64,000 bases of DNA from Rhynchosporium graminicola (lineage: Eukaryota > Ascomycota > Leotiomycetes > Helotiales > Ploettnerulaceae). Location of the stretch: positions 383,561 through 447,560 of the forward strand of contig FJUW01000008.1 of the NCBI GenBank assembly GCA_900074885.1, read 5' to 3'. Positions 1 to 11,207 of the stretch are shown one piece after another (positions within the stretch are counted from its first letter, which is position 1; every line of letters begins with the position of its first letter). The notes under the pieces were generated by a model. It did not search any database, was not told the DNA's origin, and saw only the letters and a list, made by a program, of their open reading frames with translations. A program made the translations under genes and the position numbers.

Positions 1-812
1 ATATAATATTAGATTTTAGTATATTTAGTATATATTTATTCCTTAGGAATTTATTATTATTATTACTTAGAATACTATTATTATCATATCCTTAAATTCT
101 CTTTAATATTATTATTTATATTATAATAAGAATAGACTATTACTTATAGCGATTATAAGATAGAAGTACTTATAATCTTAAAGCTTATAAAGAGCTTTAG
201 CCTAATAATTAAGATAAAAAAATATTGAAATAATTTAACTTATATGTACAGAGTAGTAATAAGAAGAAGATTAGCGCGAATAGCTATATTAAAATAATAA
301 TAGAGAGTAAAACGAGCCTTATAAGTAGTAAATAATAAGTCTATAGATTATAGAAGGGCTATAAATAGCTTATAGAAAGAGAAAGGAATAGTAATAGTAA
401 TAGTAATAGTAATAAATTTGATTATAATTATAGTAAAAGTAATAGTAGTAGTTGAAATAATAATAATACTAGATATTCTATGATATATTAATATATATTA
501 TAAATATAAGAAAATTATTATATATATCTACTATAACTATAATATCATTTAAAGAAGATGATTATTATCATAATAATAAAGAGAAGTACTTATAGTATAG
601 CTATATACTTAGTTACTTAATTTACTTCTATTACTAGAATACTACTTTGATTATAACTTATAGTTTCTCTTATTACTTATTATTATAATAGAAATAAGCT
701 ATTATAAATTAACTATATTATATAATAATCACGCGGAATAAGGTCTTATAGCTCTAAAGTTTATAAAAGATCTAACTTAATAAATATTTAAAAATAAATA
801 TTAGAAAAACTA

Positions 813-837
813 ATATATATATATATATATATATATA
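813..837. repeat. (AT)n microsatellite
   Basis: A perfect alternating AT tract of about 25 bases inside the second unit of the tandem array. Confidence 0.9.
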
Positions 838-1305
838 AAGTAGTAATATAAAGATAGAATCAAGCAGATAGCTATATTATAGTATTATTAATAGAATATA
901 AAGCTAGCCTTATAAGTAACTAATAGTATAGCTATAGACTATAGAAGAGCTATAAATAATTTATATAAAGAGAGAAAAGTAGTAATAATAATAATAATAA
1001 TAGAGATTATAGTAGTAGTAGTAGTATTAAGATCCTTTAGTCTTTTAATATCTATTATAATTAAAATTAATCTATAGATTTTATATATATACTTAATACT
1101 TATAGTATTACTTAAAGAGTTAAATTATTTTTATAATATAAAAGAGAAGTATTTATAAGTTTACTATATTTTCTATCTAATTGCTTTATTATTCTTTATA
1201 TAGAAATTTAATATAATTATTACTTAAAAACTACTATTATTATAACCTTAAATACTATTTATTTATAACTTATTATTAATAATAGAAATATACTATTATA
1301 AATTC

Positions 1306-1374
1306 ACTAGCGACTGCGCGAAGTAAGGTCCCGTGACCCCGGAGCTTGCGAAGGGCCGGCACGGAGAAGACCTT
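1306..1374. other. GC-rich patch in third tandem unit
   Basis: About 70 bases rich in CG, GG and CC (gtcccgtgaccccggagc and neighbours) sit at the position where the first two tandem units are fully AT-converted. It reads as a stretch that escaped RIP or was present as a single copy. In the minus strand it lies in frame with the small open frame at 1412-1591, past one TAG. Confidence 0.5.
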
Positions 1375-1411
1375 GTAATAAGATAAATACTAAGGAAATT
1401 TCTAACTTAAT

Positions 1412-1591
1412 CTAAATAATAAGATCTTCCGCTTCGCTTATAGGATACCCTCGAATTAAGGGTATAAGGCTAGGTCGGTACTGTCGAACTTTTCGGGTTT
1501 CGGTATACGTTACTTTATAGCTATAGTTAGCTCCGGAGTTATCGACTATATTATATCGTTTAGAATTAGTATTACTAGTAGTACCAGCCAT
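1412..1591 (-). CDS. small unrecognised open frame, 59 codons
   Basis: An ATG at 1591 (minus strand) opens an uninterrupted 59-codon frame beginning MAGTTSNTNSKRYN and rich in Thr, Asn, Ser, Arg and Tyr. It ends in a TAG that may be a RIP-altered CAG: the same frame continues through the GC-rich patch to a TAG at 1307-1309, giving about 95 codons in all. No domain, signal peptide or membrane segment is visible. In a region where most frames are broken every few codons, an intact frame with an ATG in a good position (preceded by cgaaacgt) is mildly notable. It could be the start of a transposon ORF or chance. I do not recognise the product. Confidence 0.25.
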   Translation of the reverse strand: MAGTTSNTNSKRYNIVDNSGANYSYKVTYTETRKVRQYRPSLIPLIRGYPISEAEDLII

Positions 1592-1725
1592 ACGTTTCGT
1601 TGTTCTATATCTTCGATCCTACTAGCTAAAGTAGCTATCGAACTTGCTTATTATACTACTAGCTTAGTAACTGATCGTCTTTATACCTCGAAGGCATCTA
1701 GTAGCTACTAGGGGGGCTATTCTTC

Positions 1726-1993
1726 TGCTATTGTGAACTATATATCTTAGCGTTATTATAATTACAACTTGTATAATAATCGTATAAATAGCCGGATCTA
1801 TCGTATATAATCCGAGGCGTTTATTCTATATCGTAAGTAAGGCAGCCGGATCTATTATATATAGTCCGAGGCGTCTGTCTCCGTATCGTAAGTATACGTA
1901 TAATGATAGTAAGGCTAGAGTACTAGCTTTCTTATATACGCGTATTATCTACTGCTCGAAAGCAGATCCTCTTTCGTTTAATTAATAATATTA
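1726..1993 (+). mobile_element. LINE 5' untranslated fragment (LINE-B type)
   Basis: From tattcttctgctattgtgaac onward the sequence matches 37525-37750, which lies directly upstream of LINE-B ORF1 in the same orientation. Similarity stops near 1993. It is therefore the 5' end of a LINE copy with no body attached here. The adjacent LINE-A (2236-6112) lies on the other strand, so the two are not one element. The piece from 1994 to 2235 contains a NotI-type GC block and no recognisable coding sequence. Confidence 0.6.
1791..1898 (+). repeat. two 54-bp tandem repeats in LINE 5' region
   Basis: Units 1791-1844 and 1845-1898 both begin gccggatctat and contain tccgaggcgt followed by tatcgtaagta. 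Diverged versions occur near 37591 and 37760 upstream of LINE-B. Tandem units in a LINE 5' UTR commonly act as internal promoter elements in other LINE families; that role here is inference. Confidence 0.7.
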
Positions 1994-2235
1994 GAAATAA
2001 GTTAATTCTAATATTATAAGGCGAATATAAAGTATATAATATAAAAGCTTATCTCTATTATAAGGAGAATTAACTAAAGAGAGAAGGGAGGAATAAGAGT
2101 TTCCCTTCGAAGAAAAGATAATACCGCGGCCGCTAGTAGTAGTAGTATTAGAACACGCATAATAATACGTTAGATACTAGCGTAGACGCCTCAGGCGTTA
2201 AGCATACTAACGGGTGCAACCTATTATATTAGGTC

Positions 2236-4000
2236 TTAGTTAAGAAGCTCTACTAGATATAGTATATAGAGAACTAGTAATAATAGGAAGCCTTATAGTA
2301 TTTCGTATCCAGCTATTATTACTCTTATAATAGAGTTTTCGAGCTGTACTTAGAGTCTTTATTCTATTAGAAATAATTATACGAGCGTTAGTAGTTATAA
2401 TAGCTACTCTTACTCTATTATATGCTATAGGAGTCTCCTTATTAATAGTATATTAAATACTCATTATATATCTATTATAATTATAGTAACTGATAGGCCT
2501 TAAGAGAAAGCTATTTCTATATCGTATATAAATACTACTACGAGATCTATCGTAGACCTCTGAGGGAGAGCCCTATAGTATTATTAGCTCAGGAGACCGC
2601 TTATTAGAGATATCTATACGATTCTATCTATACGATTCTTCTAGCGATAATATATTCGAGGCTTTTATTAATATATAATAAGAGCGCTATTAAGCGCTAT
2701 AATCTAACGCTAGACTTATTATTTTCTTTCTTATCTTTTAGTAATATAGCTACTTCTGCGATTTTCTAGTTATTAGAGAAGTAGCTAAGTTATAAGTAAG
2801 TATTAAAGAGGCTCTATAAGTAGTACTTTATAGTATCTTAATATACTCTAAGGAATTATATAATAACTCCATCTATCCTTAGCTATATACTTATAATACT
2901 AATAATATTCTATTCTATTCCTTAATTATTACTAAAGTATTATAAAAGAAGTATCTTATCTTAGTTATTATCTAGTAAGTCTACTAAGAGGTTATTATCT
3001 ACGCTAAATATACTAAGTACTTTCTTTCGTAAGATTTTAGCTTTCTTTATAATATTCTCGATTATCTTATTATCTACTTTGGTAGTAGAGCTTTAAGGTT
3101 TAGTAATAGCTTATACTAGCTTATTAGTTTATAAAGGTCTCTATTAGATATTACTCTATTAATAATATTCTGCTAGTATTCCTTCTTAGCTTTTCGAATA
3201 GTTATAAGAAAATACTTTATTACTTCTAAGGTTTCCTCTTATAAAAAAGGCTACTATAAGTTCTTATAAGCTTAGAATATATCGTAATACTCTTATATCT
3301 ACTAAGGAGCTATCTTACTTTCCCTTTAGTCTAGTTTCCTAATAGTTTAGATTACTAATTTAAAGATTACTAAGACCTACTATACTACTTCTTCGATCTA
3401 TTAGAAGATCTCAATACTTTAGGTATCTAGTAGCTTATTAAGTCCGATCTCTATTAAAATACGGAAATCTAGTAATGCTTTTTTAGCTACTTTATAATAA
3501 AACTAGTTAAGTAATATTCTTTCTTATCTAAAGAGTATTATAACTTATATATAGTAATTAGAGCTTAATTTTATATCCTCTCGGATTATAGTACTAGTAA
3601 ATAATATATTTAAGAATATAAGATCTAAGATATACTTATATCTTTATATAAGTTCGCTTAGTTCGCTAATAAAGTCTATATTACTTACGATAGCTTATTT
3701 AGTTACTTCTCTTCTCTTATACTTTATATTATATATATCTAGTTCGAATATCTAGTATTAATAATTAAAGTCTTCTATTATAAGATATTTCGCTATAAGT
3801 ATAAAGTATATAATATAGTTATTAACTTTAAATATTATTAGTTTATAATATATATTAAATATAATATATCTATTTATATTTATCTAATGTATATTCTTAC
3901 TTTCTATTAGTTATTTCTACTTTATCTAAAAGCCATTTCCTTTACGAATATATATAAGTACTTAAGGTCTCTTATCTCTCTAATCTTATAAGTTGATTTC
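2236..4000 (-). pseudogene. LINE-A ORF2 remnant (endonuclease plus N-terminal reverse transcriptase)
   Basis: Antisense homologue of LINE-B ORF2. The endonuclease portion lies around 4000-3340 and the reverse transcriptase portion continues to 2236, including the segment equivalent to GTP*GSL near 2290 (tatccagctattattactc and flanks on the plus strand). Stops occur every few codons, nearly all explainable by C-to-T or G-to-A changes. The enzyme would nick target DNA and prime reverse transcription in the nucleus. The thumb, RNase H and C-terminal CCHC parts are missing, so this copy cannot act. Confidence 0.7.
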
Positions 4001-4059
4001 CTCTTAAGTAGCGATCGGTATATATAAGTCGAAGCTTAAGTAATTCTAAGTTTTTATAC

Positions 4060-5845
4060 TTATAGTTATTTAAAGTTCCTAGATATATATAATATCTATT
4101 TCCTTACTATAAGCTACTTATAGAATAATTATATAATAAGCTTAATTTTTCCTAATATTTACTTAATAGATCGAAATATCCTTTAGTAAGAGCTTTATTT
4201 TATAGTTTATATTATAATACTATAGTAAGTTTTATCTATTTATTCGAAAGTTTATTAGCTATTTCGATATCTATAGTTACTATAGCTTTTTACTTATTTC
4301 AGACTAGCTTTCTTACTAAGAGTTTCGCCCTTAGAATAATCGCTTACTTATAATATAATATAATATTTACTTCTAATCGCTTCTTATTTATATTATTAGT
4401 AATTAAGTCTTATACTTAATACTAACGTTATAAGTCCTAAGATAACTTAAATATATTATTTAATAATAGAATCGACTTATTCGATCGATCGGAATTAGAG
4501 TTATCTAAAGATTCCTCTACTAGATCTATTTAGTACTCTTTAAATTAGACATACTTATACTTCCGGATAACTATAAGCTCTTTCTTTATCTTCTTAATTA
4601 GCTTATTATTAACTTAGCGAGAAGCTATTAAATAGTTTAGATAATCCGCGTGATATAGTTTATAATAGTTAGTATACTACTTTAATACTAAGTAATTTAC
4701 TCTAAAGAGCTTTTTATAAGTATTAATATATTATCTATAGTAAATATATCTTATATATCTTATATATTAGATAGAGTTATAGAATCCTTAGTAATTTAAG
4801 TTATAGTATCTAATCGCTAGTTTCTTCATGATAAACTTTAAGAGTACTAAAACCTTAAATAGATAGAATATTTTCCTAACTTTCTCTTTAAAGGAGATAA
4901 TATATATAATTATATATATTTATAAGTCTAGTCCGGCTTTTATATATTTAATCTCTATAAGTATTATATCTATCTAAAAGAAGATCTTATCTCGTATAAA
5001 TAAGTGTATCTCTCTTAATACTTAGTTGAATAAGTTTAATAGATTTATAAAAACTAACTAAATAGTATAATTATATCATTTCTCTAATAAGCGGATATTA
5101 ATTCTATTAAAGAGCTATAGGATTATCTTCTAGTTTTCTTAGCTTATTAGAAGATCTCTAATTTAGATATTCGAAAGCGTGATAGCTTAGCTAGTATTCG
5201 TTTCTTATATAAGTAGTATATTAGTAAGCTAAAGAGTTAGTACTTTATATATAAGTTCTATTCGAAGCGCGAAATATATAGCGCGTTTTCGAAGTGCTTC
5301 TAATATAATAGAGATAAGGATACGATCGTTCGATTACTCGGGCTTCTTAGTCTAAGTAGTACTAGTATTATATTTTATAGACTTAGCTATAGAAGAAGCT
5401 ATAATATAATTACTCTATATAAAGATTAGTACTTTACTATTATATAATACTACTTTAAAGTAGCTTAAGTAATTATTTACTACTCGTTTTCTTAAGGTTT
5501 TTACAATATTCCCGCGGTAATAATTAATATCCTCGAAGGTTACTAACTTCTAGTATTTAAAGAAAGAGAATTAGCTAGTAATACGAATAAGTATCTGTTC
5601 CGCTCCTTAAGTATTAATATATAACTTAATAAATATATAGTTAATATATTCTTTTAATATATATCTAGCCTTATCTTTTAGAGCTTTCTCTTTACATCTA
5701 GAGACTATATTATTAAGTAGTATTACAAAGCTAGTTATAACTCTTAAAATAAAGCTCCTATTATAATTTATCTAAAGTAATATTATTTTCGCGCTTTATA
5801 TCTTATCGATTAAGCTCTAGGGGAAATATATAATTTATATCTTTT
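4060..5845 (-). pseudogene. LINE-A ORF1 remnant (gag-like RNA-binding protein)
   Basis: Collinear with LINE-B ORF1. Near 5845 the minus strand reads IFPLELNR then DIKRENNITLD, matching MPPLKLNL then GVKREDNTTLD of LINE-B, with the start ATG changed to ATA. The rest aligns through the Cys-rich region (around 4800-4600). Many stops and Cys-to-Tyr changes make it non-functional. In this family ORF1 coats the RNA in a ribonucleoprotein particle. Confidence 0.65.
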
Positions 5846-6112
5846 TATTATCTATTTTTAGAGTAATAAGTAAAGTTAAGATAAAGAGAAGCGTCTTCGA
5901 ATATCTTTATAAAAGCAGATAGATTATAGTTATATTACTTATAATAAGAAGATATATTTTCTATTATTTATAGCTAATAGCGATAAGCTAAGCGAGCTAA
6001 GATATAAGAGAGTAATTAGATATTAAAGAGTAAAATTATTTATTAGCTATAAGGCTAGAAATAGTTCTATTAGAAGATTCTTTAGATTCGAAAAATAATA
6101 TAAAAGTAATAT

Positions 6113-6789
6113 ATAATACTAGTAGTAATAATAGGAAAGATATATTGAGTCTTTCTTACTCTTAATAAGTTTTCTAGTCGATTAATAAAGTAAGATATAT
6201 AAATAATTATGAAAATTAAAAGTAGAAATTAGCTAATAGTTAGAATAATAGAATAACACGTAATTAATTTAACTTACTTTTACTTACTTGAAGAGAGATA
6301 ACTATAGGAGAGATTCTAGCTACTTATATAGCTATATGAGCTCTTTAGAATATTCTATACTACGTATTACAGAACTCTATAGAAGAAGATACGTATATTA
6401 TAGAATTATACTACGTTAATAGAAACCTATAGAAGTACGATATATATACTAGAGAGTAATAGAACTCTATCGAGAACCTCTATAGTAAATCTAATAGAGT
6501 ATACAGAGTATAGGTTATCGATAAGATATAGGGTATAAGTACTAAGTATAATAAGGTATATACATAAGGTACTAAACTAAGTACTAAGACTATATACTAA
6601 TAAAGTATAAGGTATATACTAATATAAGTAAAACTAACTAAGGTACTAGTTATAAATCTAATACGCCTTCTTAATTAGAGCCTTATAGTTATTTTTAAAA
6701 TAGAACTATATAAGGTAAATTACTAATCGACTAGCTTCAGGTTATTATAAAAGAAATATAATAAGGAATAGAAATACTATCTCGTAGCT
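6113..6789 (-). other. AT-rich stretch, probable Copia-1 3' LTR and LINE flank
   Basis: No gene was recognised. On the minus strand the Copia-1 RNase H frame ends near 6830 and is followed by a purine run (aagagggtag, around 6798), which looks like a polypurine tract. The LTR should start directly after it and extend towards 6200. No second LTR copy exists in the window, so its limits cannot be fixed. Repeated motifs built on ataaggtatata and actaagtact occur at 6510-6620. Confidence 0.35.
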
Positions 6790-6829
6790 ACCCTCTTAGA
6801 TAAAATAAACCTAATCCACTTATAATAAT

Positions 6830-9800
6830 CTGAATTACTAGCTCTAATAAGCTAATTTAAGGTGTTTTATAAACTCCTTAAATTTAAGCTTATCTAGGGC
6901 TTTAGTAAACCCGTCTGACTTTTGCTTTAAAGTACTAATATAGATTAAATCTATAGTATTTTGATTAATTAGGTCCCTTATAAAGTAGTACTTTATAGCT
7001 ATATACTTAGTCCTCTTATAGAATTAAGAGTTCTTAGAGAGTAGTAAAGCGCTATTATTATTCGTAAATACTAGGAACTTTTCTTAGAAGTAATAGCTTA
7101 ATTCGGTAAGAAGTTATCTTATATAGACTGCTTCTTTAACTGCCGAATTAATAGCTATATGTTTAGCTTCTATAATAGACTAAGCTATAATCAAATTATA
7201 ACTTCGACTTCTAAGAGAATAAGCAGCTTCCTATATAGAAGGAATAGCCGCTAGTGGACTTTGCTGTACTAATATCTCCGGTATAGTTAGAATCGCAATA
7301 TCCGCTAACGTAATTACTAGAGCTATTAATATAAACTAAGCCTAGTTTAATAGAACCTTTAAGGTATCTAAGTACGTTCTTTATAGCTAAGATATGCGTA
7401 TCGCTAGGGTTACTAGAGAACCTAGCTAATTTGATCATAGCGTAGCTTATACTAGGCCTAGTAGTTAGCGTAAGGAATAGTAAGCAGCCTATTACTTACT
7501 GAAACTATAATATATCTTCCTTAGTAGTCTTATTAGGATTAGATTCTAATTTAACTTTTGAATCTATAGGCGTATTCTTCAGTTTAAATCTGATAAGTTA
7601 AACCGCGCTAGTACTTTCTCTATATAGCTAGCTTAATAGAGCTTCATATAGCCCTAATCTCTATTAAAGTTAATTTCAATATCTAAATAGTCTTTTATTA
7701 GCTCTAAGTCCTTAAGTTCAAAGAAGTATTTCAGTTCTTTAATTAAGAACCTAATAGAACTTATATTAGGGCTAATTAGAGCTAGAATATCTATATATAT
7801 ATAGATTATAATCTTAAGCTCTTTATTAACTAATATATAATTTTCAGATAAGATTAATATAAATCCGAATTTATTAATTAATACTTCCTTTAGCGTAATA
7901 AACTATAGTCTAGCTAATTACTTAAGACTATATAACGCGTTCTAGAGTAGAAGGAGTTTATTAGTATAATTATTTACGCCTTCAGGGGGGTAAATATATA
8001 AAGTATTAATATCTATATTACTTTATATAAAAGTAGAGATCATATTAATCTTATATATATACTACTTATAGAGTACTACTAAAATAAATATAAGATACTA
8101 AGCTATTTACTTAACTATACTAGCGTATATCTCTATATAGTTTATACTATATAATTACTCAAACCTCTTAGCTACGAATCTAGCTTTAAATTCGTAGTAC
8201 TTACTCTCTAGTTCTTTAATCTTATAGACTTAATAAGTTTTTAATAGTTTTATAATCTTAGTATTACTATTAATTACTTTCTATATATTATAATTTTTAA
8301 GAAAAGTAATTTATTTATTTATAGCTTTTAGCTAATAATCCTTATAAGGACTATTTATAGCTTCTTTATAGCTCTTAGGCTTATAAATAACTATTTCCGA
8401 ATACTTTTTAATAGGGATTCTTTCCGGATTAAGTAATAGCTTAATTTTTTTATCTAATTTAAAGCTAATACAAGCTTAGTAAGCTAAATTAATAATATTC
8501 TCATATATATTAGAAACTTCTTTCTGCTCTTAAATTAATCGCTTATTATTCTGAATAGCTAAAGCTATATTAGAGTCTTTAGTATAACTTCTAGTAGTAA
8601 TATTAAGTACCTAATTAGAATAGTACCTTGTATATTTTATATATCTTTTAAGTATTTCTACTATAAGTATTTCTTTAGCTATATTATTAAAAAGATTAAG
8701 TTCTATATCTTCTATAACTTTTTCTTTATTTAATAAATTATTAGCTATTTTACTATTAATTTTCTCTTAGTTTTCAGCTCTATATAAGTTTAATTTAGAA
8801 GTATCTATAAGTAAAGAATTCACGCGATATAAATAGTTAGAGGTCTTATAATTATTAAGTATCTCTTTAAAAGATTCTAATTCTTATTCAGAGATTATTT
8901 TATCTTTTAAGATTAAATCTTCTTTAATTACAACGTTTTTAGAGCTTATAATAGCTCTTTTCTTAAGTATATATACTAAGAAGTTATTTATAAACTTATA
9001 TCTTTTAAGTATATTTCTATTAGATTTATTCTTAAACTTATACCTTATAAGTATTTCTCTATTAGATTTATTCTTAAACTTATTAATTGTTTTATTAATA
9101 AGAATATAAGTAAGGGAGCTTAATACTCTAATATAGTTAAGAGTAAGCTTTTTACTAAAGAGAACTTTAAAGGGACTCTTTTTAATAACTAAATTATAAG
9201 AGCGATTCTTTATATAAGCTATTCCTTAGATTATTTAAAGCTAAAGGAATAAGAGTATATTCTTATATATATAAATAGCTATAAGCTTTTCTATAAGATA
9301 TCGATTTAAACGCTCTATTATATTATTTTACTCTAAAGAGTAAAGACTAATATATCTATAAATAATACTTTTATCTTTATACAAGATAATCTATTTTTTA
9401 GATTTAAACTCCTTAGTAGTATCTATCTTGAAAGCTCTAATTTTAGTAATAATTTTTAATTTATTTTACTTAAATTAAATAGTTATTATATTATATTACT
9501 CGATTAAAGTATTATACGCTTTAGCTTTATATTTTAGAGTATATACCTAAATAGCTCTAGAGCTTCTATAAGTAATAATTAAGAAGAATCCTTTTTCCTT
9601 TAGACTTTTAGTCTTAAAAGAGCTTATTATATCTATATTAAAGATAATAAGTAGAGGAGTATCTAATATAAGCTTAGTAGTGCTTATAGCGTATATTCTA
9701 CTACTATTATAAGTAGAATAGTTAAATAAATCTAAATCCTTTTAGATTTTTAATCCTTTAGTTCCTTCTATAGTCTCATAGATAAACTTCTTATTAGTAT

Positions 9801-10035
9801 ATAAAAGACGCTTATAATATAAGTCTAATTTACTAATTTTATTAGAGTCTACCTTAAAAGATATAAGCTCGAGTAGCTTATGATTTATATCTACTTCTAA
9901 ATAGTATATATTATAATACTATCTAGCTTTTATATTAATAGAGCTATTAGATATATTTATACCCTTTTTATTAAAAGTAACTTTCTAATCTTTATTAGTT
10001 AGTTCCTTAGAGCTTAGAAGAGTATTTTTACTATT
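6830..10035 (-). pseudogene. Copia-1 pol remnant: integrase, reverse transcriptase, RNase H
   Basis: On the minus strand, in order: protease C-terminal part (LLSSKELTNKD, around 10020); a pre-integrase region with KISKLDLYYKRLLYTNKK (around 9810); the integrase core with IRAFKIDTTKEF (around 9430), where the family has a SDNGxEF type motif; a long degenerate linker; reverse transcriptase (8350-7500) with HALYSLK-like and YIDILAL-like segments; and RNase H (7440-6840). Stops are mostly TAG/TAA from Gln or Trp codons. In a live element these domains mature the capsid, copy the RNA and insert the cDNA. All catalytic motifs are damaged. It runs opposite to the gag at 10055. Confidence 0.85.
7211..7438 (-). 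pseudogene. Copia-1 RT/RNase H junction, longest surviving open block
   Basis: Seventy-five codons remain open here. The protein begins MIKLARFSSNPSDTH, contains LRYLKGSIKLGLVY and ends with YCDSNYTGDISTAKSTSG. This is the hallmark of the Copia RT-to-RNase H junction: RYLKGT, then GYSDSDYAGD with the first catalytic Asp of RNase H, then RSTSGY. The ATG is not a real start; upstream the same frame continues TRPSISYA, which is the normal preceding motif. It is part of the longer pol remnant and not an independent gene. Confidence 0.9.
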
Positions 10036-10928
10036 AAACTACTTATAAGGAATCATATCTTCCCTTAAGGGAGATAAGCTAGTAGGCCGCTCTAACTATA
10101 TAGAGTAGCTTAATATAGCTAGCCTCTACTTAGAGGTAAATAGCTATATATCCTATATTAATAGTACTAAGACTAAGTCTAGCCGAGCTCTCTACTTCAA
10201 ATCAGAAGAACGTATTAACGCGTTAGGCGAAAGGAGAATAGATTATACTTCTTACTCTCCGGAGCTAGCGATTAAATACTATAAGAGAATAGCTGATTTT
10301 AAGCGTAAAAATAAGAAAGCTTTAGGCGCTATAAAGTCGATTATATCACATGAAAACCTCGATAGATTCAAGGATAAGACTAGCGCAAAAGACCTATAGG
10401 AAGCTATTATAGCTATCTACGGTTCTACTAGCCTAGAGGAGATTAGTAGGTATATAAATCGTATTATTAATAATACCTACTCCTCTTATAAGAAACAAGA
10501 CGACTATACTAGCGTAATTCAAGCTAGTTCAGTCTACTTAAAGCAGCTTAAATATGAGATTCTAAAGCTTATACTAGCTAGCCTTATATATAAAGGTTTA
10601 CTTAGTCCTTTTGATTCTTTTACTTCTAGGAAATACGAAGAAATCTCTAATAACCTTTCTTCTATTAATACAGAAAGTTTAATAAGAGATCTTATATCAG
10701 AAGAGGCTAGAATAAAAACTTCTATCGATTTATAAGCTAATAAGGCTTTTAAGGGGAAGAATTCGAAAGGCAGTAAGAAGTATAGTTATTATAATAAAAA
10801 TAGACTATATAGAGGCAAATTGCTATATAAAGCACCCTGAGCTAATACCTAATAAATCGACTAATAATAAGAAGAAGTCGAAAGGTAAAGGCGCTAAAGA
10901 ATCAAAAGAGAAGTCTACTAAGGCCCTT
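10036..10928 (+). pseudogene. Copia-1 gag with RIP-altered zinc knuckle
   Basis: From ATA at 10055 (probably a former ATG) the frame reads ISSLKGDKLVGRSNYIE, then LNIASLYLEVNSYI, the usual start of a Copia gag (UBN2 type). Only two or three stops interrupt about 225 codons, at Trp/Gln positions (10106, 10397, 10735). The nucleocapsid knuckle near 10779-10830 should be CX2CX3GHX4C. Two Cys read Tyr and the Gly reads Arg, all single transitions, while the His and last Cys survive in the next frame after a 1-base insertion near 10807. Gag forms the virus-like particle in the cytoplasm. This copy is the best preserved coding stretch in the left half. Confidence 0.85.
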
Positions 10929-11207
10929 ATGAGTTCTTTCAGTAGTACTAGTAGTAGTAGTAGTACAGCAGATCAAGCTTACGCTATTATATATAACTAT
11001 AGAATAATATTCGATTCTGGCGCTTCTGAGTATTATACACCGAATAAAAGCTGGTTATTAGATTATAAACCTGTATCTAAGAAGTCTATTACTATCGCTA
11101 ATAATAATATTTTACCTATAATAGATAAAGGAGATATCCCTATCATTAGTAAAGAAAGCGATAGAGTACTTATTAAAGACGTAAATTACGTACCTAGCCT
11201 TAATTAG
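10929..11207 (+). pseudogene. Copia-1 protease N-terminal part
   Basis: Ninety-two open codons continue the gag frame after the 1-base shift. The aspartic protease motif is intact: IIFDSGASEYYTPNKSW matches the family WILDSGASxHMT pattern with the catalytic Asp present. ITIANNN and YVPSLN follow, as expected. The frame stops at 11208 because the sequence switches to a Gypsy-I scrap; the true continuation appears on the opposite strand at 10035. The Ser-rich N-terminus (MSSFSSTSSSSS) is the gag-protease linker. The protease would cleave the polyprotein within the particle. Confidence 0.85.

Larger units (their letters stand above)
1..1410. repeat. AT-rich tandem array, about 2.4 units of 560-590 bp
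   Basis: Three diverged copies of one unit follow each other. The same order of landmarks recurs: a block like agaatagactatt at 128, agaaataagctatt at 690 and agaaatatactatt at 1280, each followed by a block ending in ...ctaaag or equivalent. A second set (gctataaatagcttatagaaagagaaa at about 362 and the matching gctataaataatttatataaagag at about 949) confirms the first two units. Unit lengths are about 562 and 590 bp, and the third unit is partial. Differences are mainly C-to-T and G-to-A, as expected of RIP on tandem copies. No open frame of note was seen in the first two units. The family is not recognised; a decayed LTR array or subtelomeric-like satellite is possible. Confidence 0.6.
2236..6112 (-). 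mobile_element. LINE-A, Tad1-like non-LTR retrotransposon, RIP-degraded
   Basis: Read on the minus strand this segment is collinear with LINE-B (37840-40612 plus 47527-48628). Matching landmarks run in order from the 5' end near 6112, through the ORF1 start near 5845, the endonuclease around 4000-3340, and the reverse transcriptase down to 2236. It has no Gypsy-II insertion, so the sequence near 3340-3310 shows the empty target region. It is more AT-converted than LINE-B. The 3' end is lost: homology stops near 2236, just before the catalytic YADD box, at almost the same codon where LINE-B is interrupted. No target-site duplication was found. Confidence 0.8.
6790..11207. mobile_element. Copia-1, Ty1/Copia element with inverted 5' segment
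   Basis: Two halves of one Copia coding region abut head to head. The minus strand carries the end of protease, integrase, reverse transcriptase and RNase H (10035 to about 6830). The plus strand carries gag and the beginning of protease (10055-11207). The plus half stops at residues VPSLN. The minus half starts with NSKNTLLSSKEL, which is the expected continuation in Copia protease. Flipping 10036-11207 would restore one collinear gag-pol on the minus strand, so inversion is the simplest reading. Two separate truncated copies cannot be excluded. The plus half abuts a Gypsy-I scrap at 11205. Confidence 0.75.

Noticed and set aside
1..1410. Telomere or subtelomere repeat
   Set aside because: No TTAGGG arrays or helicase gene are present; only a diverged AT-rich tandem unit.
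1791..1898. CRISPR-like array
   Set aside because: There are just two adjacent 54-bp units without spacers, in a LINE 5' region of a eukaryotic genome.
2100..2235. Copia LTR flanking LINE-A, as in LINE-B
   Set aside because: The sequence next to the LINE-A break does not match the tgttggtatcac LTR on either strand.
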